Part shown: in pieces, positions 21,985 through 32,785 of the stretch
How positions within the stretch are numbered: the stretch's first letter is position 1
Layout: each line of letters begins with the position of its first letter
Origin: Bombyx mori
Lineage: Eukaryota; Arthropoda; Insecta; Lepidoptera; Bombycidae
Assembly: GCF_030269925.1 (NCBI RefSeq)
Contig: NC_085128.1
Location: 14,076,501-14,140,500, forward strand
DNA length: 64,000 nt
Direction: 5' to 3'
The notes under the pieces: model-generated
What the model saw: only the letters and a program-made list of their open reading frames with translations
What the model was told of the DNA's origin: nothing
The model's database searches: none
Made by a program: the position numbers and the translations under genes

Positions 21985-22425
21985 CATTCAACCTATAAGT
22001 TGGAGTAACCATTAATCTATGCAATTGTTGCAGCATTCAAGTTATGAAGTCCATGGATTTCAGTAACGACTTAACAGCAGATGGATTATCTGTGTCTGTG
22101 CAATAAAAAAATGAAGCTAGTGTAGTAATTAATATGTAGGAAGCAGAAAATCATTGAACAGAAAAATACCTCTATTACGGGTGAATCTAGGTAATATTAT
22201 GACGATAGTAGGTACTTAGAAGTTTTTGACGTCGTTTAGATTTGATTTCGTTCCGTAGTGATTTTATTATTATTCTTAGTGTCCCATCTATGTCTCAACA
22301 ATTGAAAACATTTAACAGAGCTGTCGAACAACAAATGAATGGAACAGAACACATATGAATCCTCAGCTGAAAGATCTAGCACTAATCTGTGTTTTGGTAC
22401 AAAAAAAAATCAAACCGATTATTGA

Positions 22426-22635
22426 TTTTTTTTTTATTGCTTTGATGTGTGGACGAGCTCACACGTACTACGGCGTAAATGCTCCACCCACCTTGAGATA
22501 TAAGTTCTAAGATCTCAGTATAGTTACAACGGCTGCCTCACCCTTCAAACAGAAACGCATTACTGCTTTACAGCAGAAATAGGCAGGGTGGTGGTACCTA
22601 CCCGTGCGGACTCACAAGAGGTCCTACCACCAGTA
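22426..22635 (-). mobile_element. S1 SINE with internal deletion
   Basis: A reversed copy with poly(T) at 22,426-22,435. About 40 bases between GAGCTCAC and ACTACGGCGTAAATGC, present in other copies, are missing. The rest of the body is well preserved up to GAGGTCCTACCACCAGTA. Confidence 0.85.
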
Positions 22636-22688
22636 CGAAAAAAAATTGCAAAATCTTTTAAAAGTACCTAGACTAAGACGATGAAATT

Positions 22689-23010
22689 CATCTCGGATCC
22701 TCCCGATCCACTAACGGTGCTTTTAGGTACTTCAAGCACCGGTCACCGTTCTCGTCGAACCCGACGCTTGCGTCGAAGGGCTCGACGAGTAAATTAACTC
22801 TCAGACACAGCCCACTGAGTTTCTCGCCGGATCTTCTCAGTGGGTCGCGTTTCCGATCCGGTGGTAGATTCTGCGAAGCACGGCTCTTGGTAGGGTTCGT
22901 GTTAGCAACATCGTCAGGTTTGAGCCCCGTGAGCTCACCTACTAAAGTTAGGGTTACGCTGACATAGCCTCTCAAGGCTATCAGCTTAGGTAGGAAAAAA
23001 AAAAAAAAAA
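22689..23010 (+). mobile_element. S2 (Bm1-like) SINE with 11-bp target duplication
   Basis: The element is bracketed by ACGATGAAATT at 22,678-22,688 and 23,011-23,021, a perfect 11-bp target-site duplication. It ends AGCTTAGGTAGG plus about 17 A. The body carries CACTGAGTTTCTCGCCGGAT, GATCCGGTGGTAGATTCTGC and GAGCCCCGTGAGCTCACCTA. At 322 bases it is the best-defined S2 copy and fixes the family's length here. Confidence 0.9.
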
Positions 23011-23291
23011 ACGATGAAATTTTTAATGAGGTTCATTATTAAGATATGATGTAATATTAAATCGTTTTGATAATCGCTGTACCATGCAATAATTGAGTTC
23101 ATAAATATTTTTATTCTTATTAAACGAGTATTTCGATAGCTTCGTCATGACGTGTAAAACAGATAAATAGTTCAGCGTATAATGAGTTTATCGTTTCGAT
23201 GCTTTTATGATGTTCCAAATATGTTCGGTATTTTATTGCTGTGTGTTTAATTAAAGCTTGCTGTTCAAGTACAGGTTTTAAAGTTGATTAA

Positions 23292-23487
23292 TTTTTTTTT
23301 TTTATTGCTTAGATGTGTGGACGAGCTCACAGCCCACCTGATGTTAAGTGGTTACTGGAGCCCATAGACATCTACAACGTAAATGCGCCACACACCTTGA
23401 GATATAGTTCTAAGGTCTCAGTATAGTCACAACGGCTGCCCCACCCTTCAAACCGAAACGCATTACTGCTTCACGGTAGAAATAGGC
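23292..23487 (-). mobile_element. S1 SINE, 5'-truncated
   Basis: A reversed copy beginning with poly(T) and ATTGCTTAGATGTGTGGACG. It stops inside the body at CTTCACGGTAGAAATAGGC. Confidence 0.85.
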
Positions 23488-23697
23488 GAAAATAATTTTA
23501 CATATTTATGTGTACTATGTATTTATTATGAGGATACTAGTTTGAAAATGAAGACGCGGTAAAATTGTTTATAATGTATGTAACGTGAATTTAACCAGTG
23601 GCTAAATTATTGGAACTTATAACATTGTTTTTTAGCCTTTATTGCTGATACTAAACAATTATTTTACATAGGCAAATTGTTTTAACTTAAATCTAAT

Positions 23698-23905
23698 ACA
23701 TTGGGTTTCCCAGTTCAGTGATCAGCGTGTCCTGTGACACATAGGCCTCTTCCAAGTGCTTCCATTCTTCTCTATTCCAGTCTTCAAGCTTTTCTCGACC
23801 AGATTGTCCTTCCAATCATCTTGATAACATCTGTCCATCTTCTAGCTTGCCTGCCACTTTTTCTTTCGCCATCACGTGGCTGCCATTACGTTATAATTTT
23901 AGTTC
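23698..23905 (-). pseudogene. LINE pol C-terminal tail (LT6)
   Basis: On the minus strand a frame reads RRDGERKSGRQARRWTDVIK, then LEDWNREEWKHLEEAYVSQD and TLITELGNPMY. This is a well-known type of LINE C-terminal end in insects (RRW-DDI...EEAYV). One in-frame stop lies between the two halves. No catalytic domain is present. It is 5'-truncated, with no clear poly(A) at its end. Confidence 0.65.
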
Positions 23906-24758
23906 ATTTCCTTCTTGCTCTTATCATATTTCCTGTCCATCGCCATTTTAACCGTCTTATTTTCTTTAGTACCTATAGCATTATTTTAACTTTAAATTAT
24001 TATTAATAATTACACATAACAGTCATAATACCTGAAAACAGAATAGGTGTAATTGAATAAGAAAAACACGTGTGCGTATAAGTCCTCTGGTCTTGTGAAT
24101 TGTAAAACAGTTAAGCTCTTATATTCGTATTTTTCTACAAAGGTGGAATCTATATTGTTCCTTAAAACAACTATGATAGAGTAGGGAAGTATGTTAAGCA
24201 AGGTTATGTGAAAACATTGATGCCAAATGACGACAAATATTGACCGAATGAAAAATGCCTCTATGATTCTCAAAAACGCGGTGTGAATGCCTAACAGTGC
24301 AGCTTTTTATGTAATGTATTAATAATTTATCTACGATCGGCTGCATTCCTCTTCTGCCGCGTAATTTACTTTCCATAGACAACTTTATGTTCTATTATTT
24401 GTTCGGTATTCGCGAGTCATAAGTTTTTAAAACTACTTTTACGATTTAATCTGGTTTATTACTTTGCAAATTTCGAAGTCCAGAACAAATAAGCTGTTGT
24501 TTTTGATTAATATTTTTCATTTATGTAAGTTAGCGTCTATTTAATATGAATAACGAAATATGAAATTCACTGGTGTTAACGTTTTTTTACGGACACAAAG
24601 ACCTAATTGTTTTCTTTTTATGTTTGAGAGATTACTGATCGCCCGGAACCTTTAGAACTGTATCTCGAGGCTTGGCAATTGTTTGTTGTAGAAAATAAGC
24701 GCGTAGTTATTCGAGAGAATCAAAACTTTTCTGTAAATTTAGATATTTATATATAATA
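23906..24758. other. No feature seen
   Basis: AT-rich sequence. Short frames around 24.0-24.4 kb on the minus strand show no domain. Confidence 0.45.
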
Positions 24759-25079
24759 CTAGCTTTTGCCCGCGACTCCGCTCGCGTGGAATAGTTACTT
24801 TGGCATAACGTAAAATTGTACCCCACTTCATTTACGTAGAAAGTGAAAATATTTTTGAATTATAGAATTTTAAGGAGCTATTTAAACCCCTATTTTGAAA
24901 CATTCTTTATTGGTGCTCCACTTGTATTGGCCTTACCCTTACCGTGATGTTATATAGTCTATCCTTCCTCAATAAATGAGCTATCTAACATTGAAAGAAT
25001 TTTTCAAATCGGACTACTAGTTCCTGAGATTAGCGCGTTCAAACAAACAAACTCTTCAGCTTTATAATATTAGTATAGA
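24759..25079 (-). mobile_element. Helitron family D with canonical ends
   Basis: Read on the minus strand it starts TCTATACTAATATTATAAAG and ends CGCGGGCAAAAGCTAG followed by T. Just before the end, CGCGA GCGGAG TCGCG forms the short hairpin typical of Helitron 3' termini. The flanks are A and T as expected. It is 321 bases and non-coding. Confidence 0.85.
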
Positions 25080-26038
25080 TGTTCTACTTCAAAATAAGTG
25101 TGAAAATAATTCTTAATGGTAGACAGCTGTTTGGCTCTTCACGAGCGATGGTGGTTGCTTCGTATTTTCGTCTGGTTAAAGTTAACAAAAAAGGTTGGTC
25201 AAAAATTTTACCAGCGGTTCACAATCCAAAATTGAGTCTCAAAGCCGTTCAAAATCTTTTTAAAGCACTTTATGTCGGCACGATTAGAATATTGTAAATT
25301 TTGTTTTAACATATGGGACTATATAAAAGTTCCCGGGGACGTCTAAGGTATTTCCTTAAAAAAAGATTAATAGGTCACCGCCACAATCAGATACCTCGTC
25401 TTTCATACCCCTGGGCCCGGTTTGACAAAGATGAGTAATGGTTCCTTTATTATTTCCTACTGAAATTTTGCAGATAGCACCATGATTCTGAGTATTTGCA
25501 CCTGTTTTACATTACATTCGGGAAGAAAGCGATGTTACTTAACTTATTTGATGAACTAAATTAAAACGTGCTATTTAATACTTCAAGATGTGCTCAAAAC
25601 TATATTGATGCACAGTCCTCAAACTACAGATCATAATTAATGAATTTATTACGTTTCCTATTAAGTAAGACAATTTATGGAAAGTGTAAGCAACATTCAA
25701 ACTTGTAGTTATAAATTCAATTTATTTATTTCAATTAAATTTTCACTTACAGAATCCACAGGATTTCATTTTAAAATATACTTGTAAAATAAGCTGTCGG
25801 CTCGAAGAAGACTTAAGAGAAACATTCTTCATTCTGGGTACTACTGGTCAGACCCCAGAGTTATGTGTAAATACGTACTTTAATATACTTTTTAATTTAT
25901 ACTATCAAGAAATCAACAAACAGAAATCGACAAATCGTGTCTTAAAGTGAGAGCGGAATTATTACTGTAATATGTATGTACTGTGAACTGGTTTCCAGCA
26001 AGAAAAATGAAATGTTTTTGACAAATAATTATTTAATA
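25080..26038. other. No feature seen
   Basis: Unique AT-rich sequence. A 72-codon plus frame right after the Helitron (25,079-25,297) has no recognisable content. Confidence 0.45.
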
Positions 26039-26888
26039 CTAGGTCCCGCAGTAGTCGAAATTCGACTATAATTAATTAAAATTAAAAGTTTGTACACTAT
26101 AATGATTCTATTTTCAAAGACTATTCTATAATCACAAATTTCGCCAAGACTACACTATAGAAAAATATTAATAAAGACAAACAATATTTAATCTATTCTC
26201 AATGTGACCACACACGTCAAGACGGACTTTTTGGCGGGAACGCGAGTAGTGAAGTTGTGCGATTTGTTTTATTTTGTCTATTTAGTGTTTCTTCAGGTTT
26301 AAATGTGTAATAATGGTGGTTTATTAACTGTTTAATATCTGTGAAAGTGCACAAATGTGGGAAAATGAAACAAAGCTGCTGGACGTAACTTCTCGGGTTC
26401 CTCCAAAAAGTCCACTGAAAAAATCTCAGTAAATGACCACCATTTTACTGCGATTATATTTCATCCCATATCATCTCATTTCATTAAATTTCATCCCAGT
26501 TGATTAATGTCTCAAATTAATCATCTTCATTTCATTTCACTCTATATTATCATTTTTCATAAAATTAAGAATATAAAGTAAAATAAGACATGACTTAAAG
26601 GTCTTAGTTACCAGGTCATAAAATCTCTTAAAAAAAAAAACACGTCAAGACAAAAGTTTGACAATAAATAAATAGTATGCATGCGTGTGTGCGTCAAATA
26701 CACCGTAGTGTGTGTAATGTTTTTTTTATTGATTCAATGTACTTTTTAGGCAAAATAAAAAAAAAAAATTAGCATGTGCACTTCTTCCCTACATTCTCTT
26801 ATAAATGTGGGAAATTTCATACTCTTCCGTCTGCGCAACTTTCGTAAAAAGGGATACAAAGTTTTTCCTTCACGTATTAATATATAGA
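26039..26888 (-). mobile_element. Helitron family A, copy 4, split by a retroposon
   Basis: CTAG at 26,039 and TCTATATATT read from 26,888 are the two ends, matching the 402-bp copy at 15.1 kb. The extra length is the retroposon at 26,224-26,640 plus its duplicated target. The Helitron is therefore older than the retroposon. Confidence 0.85.
26224..26640 (+). mobile_element. Composite retroposon in a Helitron, 11-bp TSD
   Basis: It starts GGACTTTTTGGCGGGAACGC and ends GGTCATAAAATCTCTTAAAA with about ten A. CACGTCAAGAC occurs at 26,213-26,223 and 26,641-26,651, and the uninterrupted Helitron at 15.2 kb has this site once. A 25-codon frame from 26,355 begins MWENETKLLDVTSR. It may be the start of a LINE ORF1 carried in a 5' UTR-like segment, or chance. 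A second copy is at 29.96-30.4 kb. I cannot name the family. Confidence 0.85.
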
Positions 26889-27432
26889 TTATTGTAAAAA
26901 CAAAATAATACGTGGGTACTTCAATACATGGAACCCATTACCTGTGTTAGGTTAAATAACCTGAAGCAATATGTCAAGACATCAATCTTATCTTAAGAAT
27001 AAACAGACCGGAGCATCAAATAACCATTAAATGATCATTTCGAGACCGTTTTTGGTGACGTCTCTGAGTTATTGTGTGTATTTTTCTGTGGAAATTCATT
27101 TTTCCGGGAATTGCATTTGTATGAACTTTAAGTTGAAATCTGTCAATACGACCATTCACATAGTAAATTCAGAATGTATATATATTAGGGTTTTTGGGTA
27201 GCTGGGGTGTCGTATGTGGTTTTTAATTCGTGAACTCGACAGCACGGGAATCTTTGGTGGGCGTTGAACTTTAGAAAATGTCGAAGTATTTGGACTATAG
27301 TGTTGAATTTTCATAACTTTATTATTAGAAGGTTAAATTACTTAAAGAACCAGGGATTACAATAGTAATTAGAGATTTACAGTCAACGGGTTTGTGTATG
27401 ACCACAACGTGCGACCGCTGTCATCAAGGGAG

Positions 27433-27554
27433 TATTAAATGGTAGGCAGCGGCTTGGCTCTACCCCTGGCATTGCTGAAGTCCATGGGCGACGGTAACCA
27501 CTCACCATCAGGTGGGCCGTATACTTGTCTGCCTACAAGGGCAATAAAAAAAAA
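27433..27554 (+). mobile_element. LT1 LINE 3' tail
   Basis: GGTAGGCAGCGGCTTGGCTC, then CATGGGCGACGGTAACCACT and TGCCTACAAGGGCAATAAAA with poly(A). Only the last coding bases and the 3' end of the LINE remain. Confidence 0.85.
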
Positions 27555-27725
27555 GAATGACTTGACATTCGCTCGCAATGACAAATCCAACTCCATTTGG
27601 TGTTGCCCGGTTATCATTCTCCTACCTTACTCCAAGTATACCTGGGGTTGGCGCAAAATGTTTTCTCCTTCCAAACTCCTCTATTATATACCATTTCTTT
27701 GCTTACTCCTCTCTTACACATATGG

Positions 27726-27792
27726 TTTTTTTTTGCTTAGATGGGTGGACGATCTCACAGTCCGGACGTCTAATCCTTTAGGCCACGACGAC
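27726..27792 (-). mobile_element. Deleted S1 SINE: head joined directly to tail
   Basis: On the minus strand GTCGTCGTGGCCTAAAGGAT (a clean A-box region) is followed within about 30 bases by GAGATCGTCCACCCATCTAA and the A-tail. Everything between the A-box region and the last 30 bases, including the B-box, linker and body, is missing. It is the shortest S1 derivative in the window. Confidence 0.7.
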
Positions 27793-28154
27793 TTCAAAAT
27801 GTCTTTCATGCAATTCATTCATTTCTTCTTAGGTCTACCTTTTTCTCTTCCTCTCAGGGTTATCCGGTATTAATTAAAATTACTTTTTCTCGAATACAAA
27901 ACAATTAATTGTTATCAATTAACAGAATAAATTTACATTAATTATAAATCTACATTTAAAAAAAAAACACAAAAAGCTATGAATATATATATTAACTAAT
28001 ATTCAACAAGAAACCACATGGTCGTTGCATATGATAAATTCACGCGTTGCGACTCTCAAATTTGTTGATGGATACGCTATATTCAAAATAGCTTACTTGG
28101 CTTATATGTGTAGATTCGCGGGAGAAACACGAAAGTCAATATAGGCCAAAGGTA

Positions 28155-28373
28155 GAAGCCGCCAAGGCCGAAGCTTATGAGATTGAAGTGGGAAGCGCTC
28201 ATTGCCCATAGAACAGATGGTCATTGGGGCCAAAAATTTCCTGAGCGGTAACCGCGCATCGAAAGACGCAGCAAGGGTAGGCCTGTCATAAATTTACCCG
28301 ACGACCTGTTGAAGGTTCGGTCATTATGGCGAGCCTTCGGGGAGGCTTATATCCAGTGGCGGACTGTTGATAC
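28155..28373 (+). pseudogene. RTE-like LINE C-terminal tail (LT2)
   Basis: The plus frame reads LKWEALIAHRTDGHWGQKFP, then an in-frame TAA, RRSKGRPVINLPDDLLKVR, and WRAFGEAYIQWRTVDT before a stop. It matches the pattern of the 2.44-kb and 62.7-kb fragments and adds the upstream IAHRTDG-WG segment seen at 62.9 kb. One internal stop disables it. It lacks the endonuclease and RT core. Confidence 0.7.
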
Positions 28374-29354
28374 ATGATAATATTTACCAGACCTTTCAAT
28401 ACGTAAAGATTTTCTTTTAAATTGGAATTATTAATATTTAAAATATTATTTATTTATTTATTATTTGTAGTCATAGGTTAACAAAGATTAATAGGTTAAT
28501 ATTAATAAATGCATCACTATGGCCTGCTAGTAAAGCGTACAAATATTAGGTGTAAGTATAATATATATAAAAATATTAAACTTAAATTATAATTATTTAA
28601 GTCTATTCTACTATATCATTTAAATTATCTAATGTTATCGTCTAAGTATTCTGACATAGTATAGTAAGCCTTATCTAATAAAAATACTTGCAATTTTCGC
28701 TTATTCCATATTATTTTTACTATCGCAGTATGTCATATGCATCGAAAATGTACACACCGCTCCTCCACCTTGGGACACAAGATCGAAGTTTTGGTTGCAA
28801 TTGCCTAATAGCTATCTTATTCATCATCATCTATCAGATTGTAATAATGCTTGATAGTTTCGTTACAAAAATAGACAGTAACAATGGTTGCCAACAAACA
28901 GATAAAGAAATAAAAAAATCGCAAGCCTATTTTTTTTTACTAAATAATTGCAACAGTAAATCTAAATGGCATCTTTACCTATCTACCCACAAATACTAAA
29001 TTTTACCCATTTCAGAATCTCCATAATGTAATCACTTTAGATCTACAAGATAACCAAAGTTAACAGCAGTGAACGGTTGTATTTTAACAAAATAAAGAGC
29101 CATTTAAGCCTAAATATGGCCCCGAGATCGCTTGAGGCTTTTCTACGGAATTTGTTCGCGGCCTCAAACGGGAAAATTAAGTTTCTTTAATATTAAAGAT
29201 GGCGTCGGAACGCTGATTAGTGTGGCTCCGAACCATCCTAACCTCGGGGGGATGGATTATAGAAATCGTTATCGATAGCTTATATTCTGTTAAATTTTCT
29301 AGTGAATCACGAAGTAAAGCTTGGAACCATATTATTTTGATATAAAAACGATTT
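28374..29354. other. AT-rich; (TTTA)n and possible conserved patch
   Basis: TATTTATTTATTTATTATTT at 28,448 may end an old minus-strand LINE. The 29.1-29.26 kb part (CCCCGAGATCGCTTGAGGCT ... GATGGCGTCGGAACGC) is GC-richer and unique in the window. No coding exon recognised. Confidence 0.4.
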
Positions 29355-29505
29355 CATTAAAATTAATAATAATAATAATAATAATATAACTCTTTATTTA
29401 ACACCACATGTACAGAGTAAGCATATAAAACAAATAATAGACGGTGACATAAATTGGCGGCCTTATCGCTGAAAGTGATTTCTTCCACGCAACCTTGCAA
29501 GGAGA
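29355..29505 (-). mobile_element. LINE 3' end (LT7) with (ATT)n
   Basis: An (AAT)n run at 29,367-29,386 precedes, in reverse, AATAAAGAG and a segment whose minus strand reads GGTTGCGTGGAAGAAATCAC and CAGCGATAAGGCCGCC. This is a pattern I know from insect LINE 3' ends. It codes only the last few residues. Confidence 0.5.
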
Positions 29506-29954
29506 GGAATAAGCAAACTGGACGGTGCTATATCTTAATAAACTTACATAAAAATATATACTTATATACTTAAGTGAAATAAATTCAATATAAGATAGAT
29601 TTAAATACGATACAATACGTCCTATTCACATAGTATGTATAAGCTTTCGTGTTTAAGTTCTCATAAATATATTATGAAGTTTTCTATAATACACGATCTT
29701 GTTTATTCTTGCTTTAAAAGCCATCGTCTTTCCCCTTGTTGTACTTTTTTTTCTGTAGAGCATTAATTAAATGATAAATGACCAACAATAGACATACCAT
29801 TGTAATTCTTAATCAAAATCGTTCATTTGATAGAAAATAGTGTCAATAGCAGAGGTTTGAAATACTGTGCTAAGTAAGTTATTTTGTGTGTTAATTTATT
29901 TATATTAAGCAGTTTCAATTGCTTGACTTGTGGAAATATTATTTTTCTTGTTAA

Positions 29955-30415
29955 TCTTTGACAGGATGAGGGCAGGAACGCGATGAGGGAAGTTGTGTGG
30001 GTGTGAATTAACAGAATAAAACAATTTTGTTAATTTGGTGTTTCTTCGTGTTCATACGAATAATACCGGTGGTTTATTAGCTGTTTAGCATTTGTGAATG
30101 TACACATATCCACCAATTCCAAAAAGTCCACTAAACTCTCTGTAAATAACCACCATTTTACTGAGACTTTATTTCGTCTCATTTCATATCGTTTCATTTT
30201 TATTTTATTGCCTTTTCAGGTGGACGTGCATACGGCCCACCTGATGGTAAGCGGTTACCGTCGCTCATGGACATCAGCAATGCCAGGGGTAGAGCCAAGA
30301 GCTGCCTACCATTACCATTCATGCCTACCATTCATTCTAATTAATTACAGTGTCAAACTTCACCTCATTTCGTCCAAATTATTTTTCGCTCTATATTATT
30401 TTTCATACAACAAAA
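29955..30415 (+). mobile_element. Composite retroposon, copy 2, itself interrupted
   Basis: GCAGGAACGCGATGAGGGAA, GGTGGTTTATTAGCTGTTTA, CCAAAAAGTCCACTAAACTC and ACCACCATTTTACTGAGACT match the 26.2-kb element in order. The region of the short frame has a deletion, and an LT1 tail is inserted at 30,203-30,335. The right part (CGCTCTATATTATTTTTCAT) resumes the match. Confidence 0.65.
30203..30335 (-). mobile_element. LT1 LINE 3' tail nested in retroposon copy 2
   Basis: A T-rich run, then TATTGCCTTTTCAGGTGGAC, CATACGGCCCACCTGATGGT and ATGGACATCAGCAATGCCAG. It is a reversed LT1 tail, missing the coding part. ACCATT(C) repeats sit at the junction near 30,310-30,335. Confidence 0.7.
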
Positions 30416-30859
30416 TAAATAAAATATTAGGCTGTATGCTGTCTTTGCCTTTCCTGATGCAAAAAAATAATAATATTAATTAAATAAATAATCAAACTAC
30501 TACTACTTAAACTTAGCATCGATTGGGACTTCGATTTAATATCTCGAGGGTACAAAGCGCAGTATCAACATCAGTGAGCAACTCCTCTGTCAACTATTCT
30601 CTCTCCGACTCCGACCTCTTCGACAATTTATGTAAATTATTGTTACCTTGCCCTTTCACTAATTTCTATGTTTCGGTGGACATTAGAAGGCCTGCCATCC
30701 TGCAGAGCCTTAACATCATTAAAATGGCCAGTAGTAAAGTTAAGGTAATTAAACTACAACACGTATATATATGTAACCTCTATATCATTTATGACATAAA
30801 TCTTAAAAGAGCTTAATATGTTATACAGTGACATAAATGTTAATTTGAGTATTGAAATT

Positions 30860-31045
30860 TGGGGCTTACGACAATGGGAAGATCTTCCACCGAGCGGGTG
30901 ATATTGCTCGGTAGACCGACGGTCCGAATGTTGTTCGGAACTTGTATATATTATTATGTGCTTGATCTTGAAAATGTCGTGAGCAAGATTCAGGCATCTG
31001 TCAAATATCTTGCGTTGTATGATGGCTATCCGCCACAGAAACATT
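30860..31045 (+). repeat. Dispersed repeat H, copy 1, with stacked hairpins
   Basis: It is similar to 47,820-48,000 in the opposite orientation. At 30,891-30,939 are three consecutive perfect short stems: CCGAGC/GCTCGG, GACCG/CGGTC and CCGAA/TTCGG, preceded by the palindrome GGAAGATCTTCC. A 62-codon frame crosses it without known domains. It could be a retroelement part or a structured RNA. Confidence 0.6.
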
Positions 31046-31778
31046 AAAAGAAGTAACATTAGAAATATTGAAAACATTTTTGAATATTGAAATATAAAAA
31101 AACATAAAAACTGGTGAAGCAATAGCTTTAAATGTTGTTGCTCTTCATAGAGCAACAACATTTAATTACTGGGCTAAACTTTATTTTGATGTGAATAAAA
31201 TAATACATTATATACATAAACATAATAACATTATATATATTGAGCCCGCCTAAAGAGACTTAAATGAAAAGATTAATGTTGAACTTTTTGGTAACATAGA
31301 AGTGAGTGGTATATCACTGCGTAGAGTGAATCTGAATCGGTAACAATGAAGTCTGCACCAATTCCTTTGTTCTATTTTCAATTAATTAAGCCTAAAATCC
31401 TGAAAGTCACCTTAATTTAATAAAACAGACTTTACGGTTATCGTCTTTGTAAAGTCGCCACATACGTATCTTTCGGCTTAGTGTCCACGTTTAATCCTAA
31501 GATAGAAACTGTTTTAATACATATATTCGACTTCTAAAGCCTTAAGCAAAGGTTTTAAAGTTCAATTTCGTTTCTATTACGATATAGTATAAGTTTGTCG
31601 ATTGAAATGGCATGGCAGAGCAGGCGTGCTCTGTATTTCAGATCATTGAATTGTAGCCCTACATATAAGTATTTGTTGAATTCAAACTTTTAATTGTATA
31701 ATCACTGATCCATGAATCTTTCCATTTAAAATAAAAATCTTTACCAGTTTTTTTACCAGTCTTTACCAGATTTTTATT
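31046..31778. other. No feature seen
   Basis: AT-rich unique sequence; small frames have no recognisable motifs. Confidence 0.45.
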
Positions 31779-32101
31779 AAGCAATTGCATAACTTGAAGT
31801 AAGCAAGAACTTCTGTAACGAAAATAAAACCTAACACCTCCCACTCAGCCTGTCATGTAGCTCGCGTTCAACACATTCACACGTTGCGCTTGCGTAGTGT
31901 TTGTGAATAAGCGCGCGGCGAAAAGCCTGCCCATCTCTCTCTCGCGCGGTTTAGCTTATGAGTGCGAAGGGGACAGTTAATTTTTTGCTTTTGTTCATGT
32001 TTATAAATATAGCGTGGTCTTATTTTAATATTTTTTAATATTAAATTATTATTATCTAATTAAAATTGCATAAGTTGATAAAAAATGGTATGCAATAGCT
32101 T
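31779..32101. mobile_element. TIR element X, uninterrupted copy
   Basis: The ends AAGCAATTGCATA (31,779) and TATGCAATAGCTT (to 32,101) are inverted copies with one mismatch. Inside is TGTAGCTCGCGTTCAACACA, TTGCGCTTGCGTAGTGTTTG and GCATAAGTTGATAAAAAATG, also found at 50-57.5 kb. It is about 323 bases, non-coding, so a MITE. It provides the reference sequence for the copy split by the 6.8-kb LINE. Confidence 0.7.
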
Positions 32102-32785
32102 GAGTGCCACACGTGTTTTTTTTAAATCTAAAGAAACAATATGTTTTCATTTGATTTCCGAATCAGTTGTTTTTAATTTAAAAAAAAAAAACAATGACTT
32201 CTAAGAACTTTACTCTCCTGAGTTTTACTGGGGGTAATATACTCCATTCCGATCTCTAAGCTACGAGCCTGTCGCCTGCAACGATGGTCCAGGGAGACCG
32301 AACCGACACGTACAAATTAGAGAACAATGCTCAATTAAGATAGTTGTGGACACGTGAGCTCCGATAGTCATGAAATTATTCCCTCTACAGATATAGAAGG
32401 ATTACGTACAGAGCTCACTGAAGTTTTATACCAATTATGTCAGGCGAGGAATTAGTGCGCGAAATTGGTTTTGTGCTTCACGTATTTCTTGTGGACGGGA
32501 AATATGATGAAATTTTTTTTCGGCTGAGCCCATTTTTGCTGAAGCCTATATCGATGTGTGTAGTTGACCGCATTTTGTTTTTGACGTGAACATTATTGTG
32601 TGATTGTTGCGTAAATTATTTTTGTAATATCTCATTTAAAAAAAACGAATAATCCGTGACCACGAAGACTGGGACGCCAGAAATAAAAAAATGGGAGATT
32701 AAACTGTAAGAGTATAACAGTTTTATTAGATTTTAATCTGATGTGTTTATTTTTCGGTATTTCTATATACGTACAAAAGACGCCT
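32102..32785. other. No feature seen
   Basis: AT-rich unique sequence; no repeat or gene recognised. Confidence 0.45.

Noticed and set aside
26355..26432. 25-codon frame in the composite retroposon as a functional microprotein
   Set aside because: It is lost in the second copy at 30 kb, so conservation is not supported; mentioned only as a possible LINE ORF1 start.
30523..30816. 97-codon serine-rich frame as a host exon
   Set aside because: No splice signals, domain or second exon could be supported; it adjoins mobile elements.
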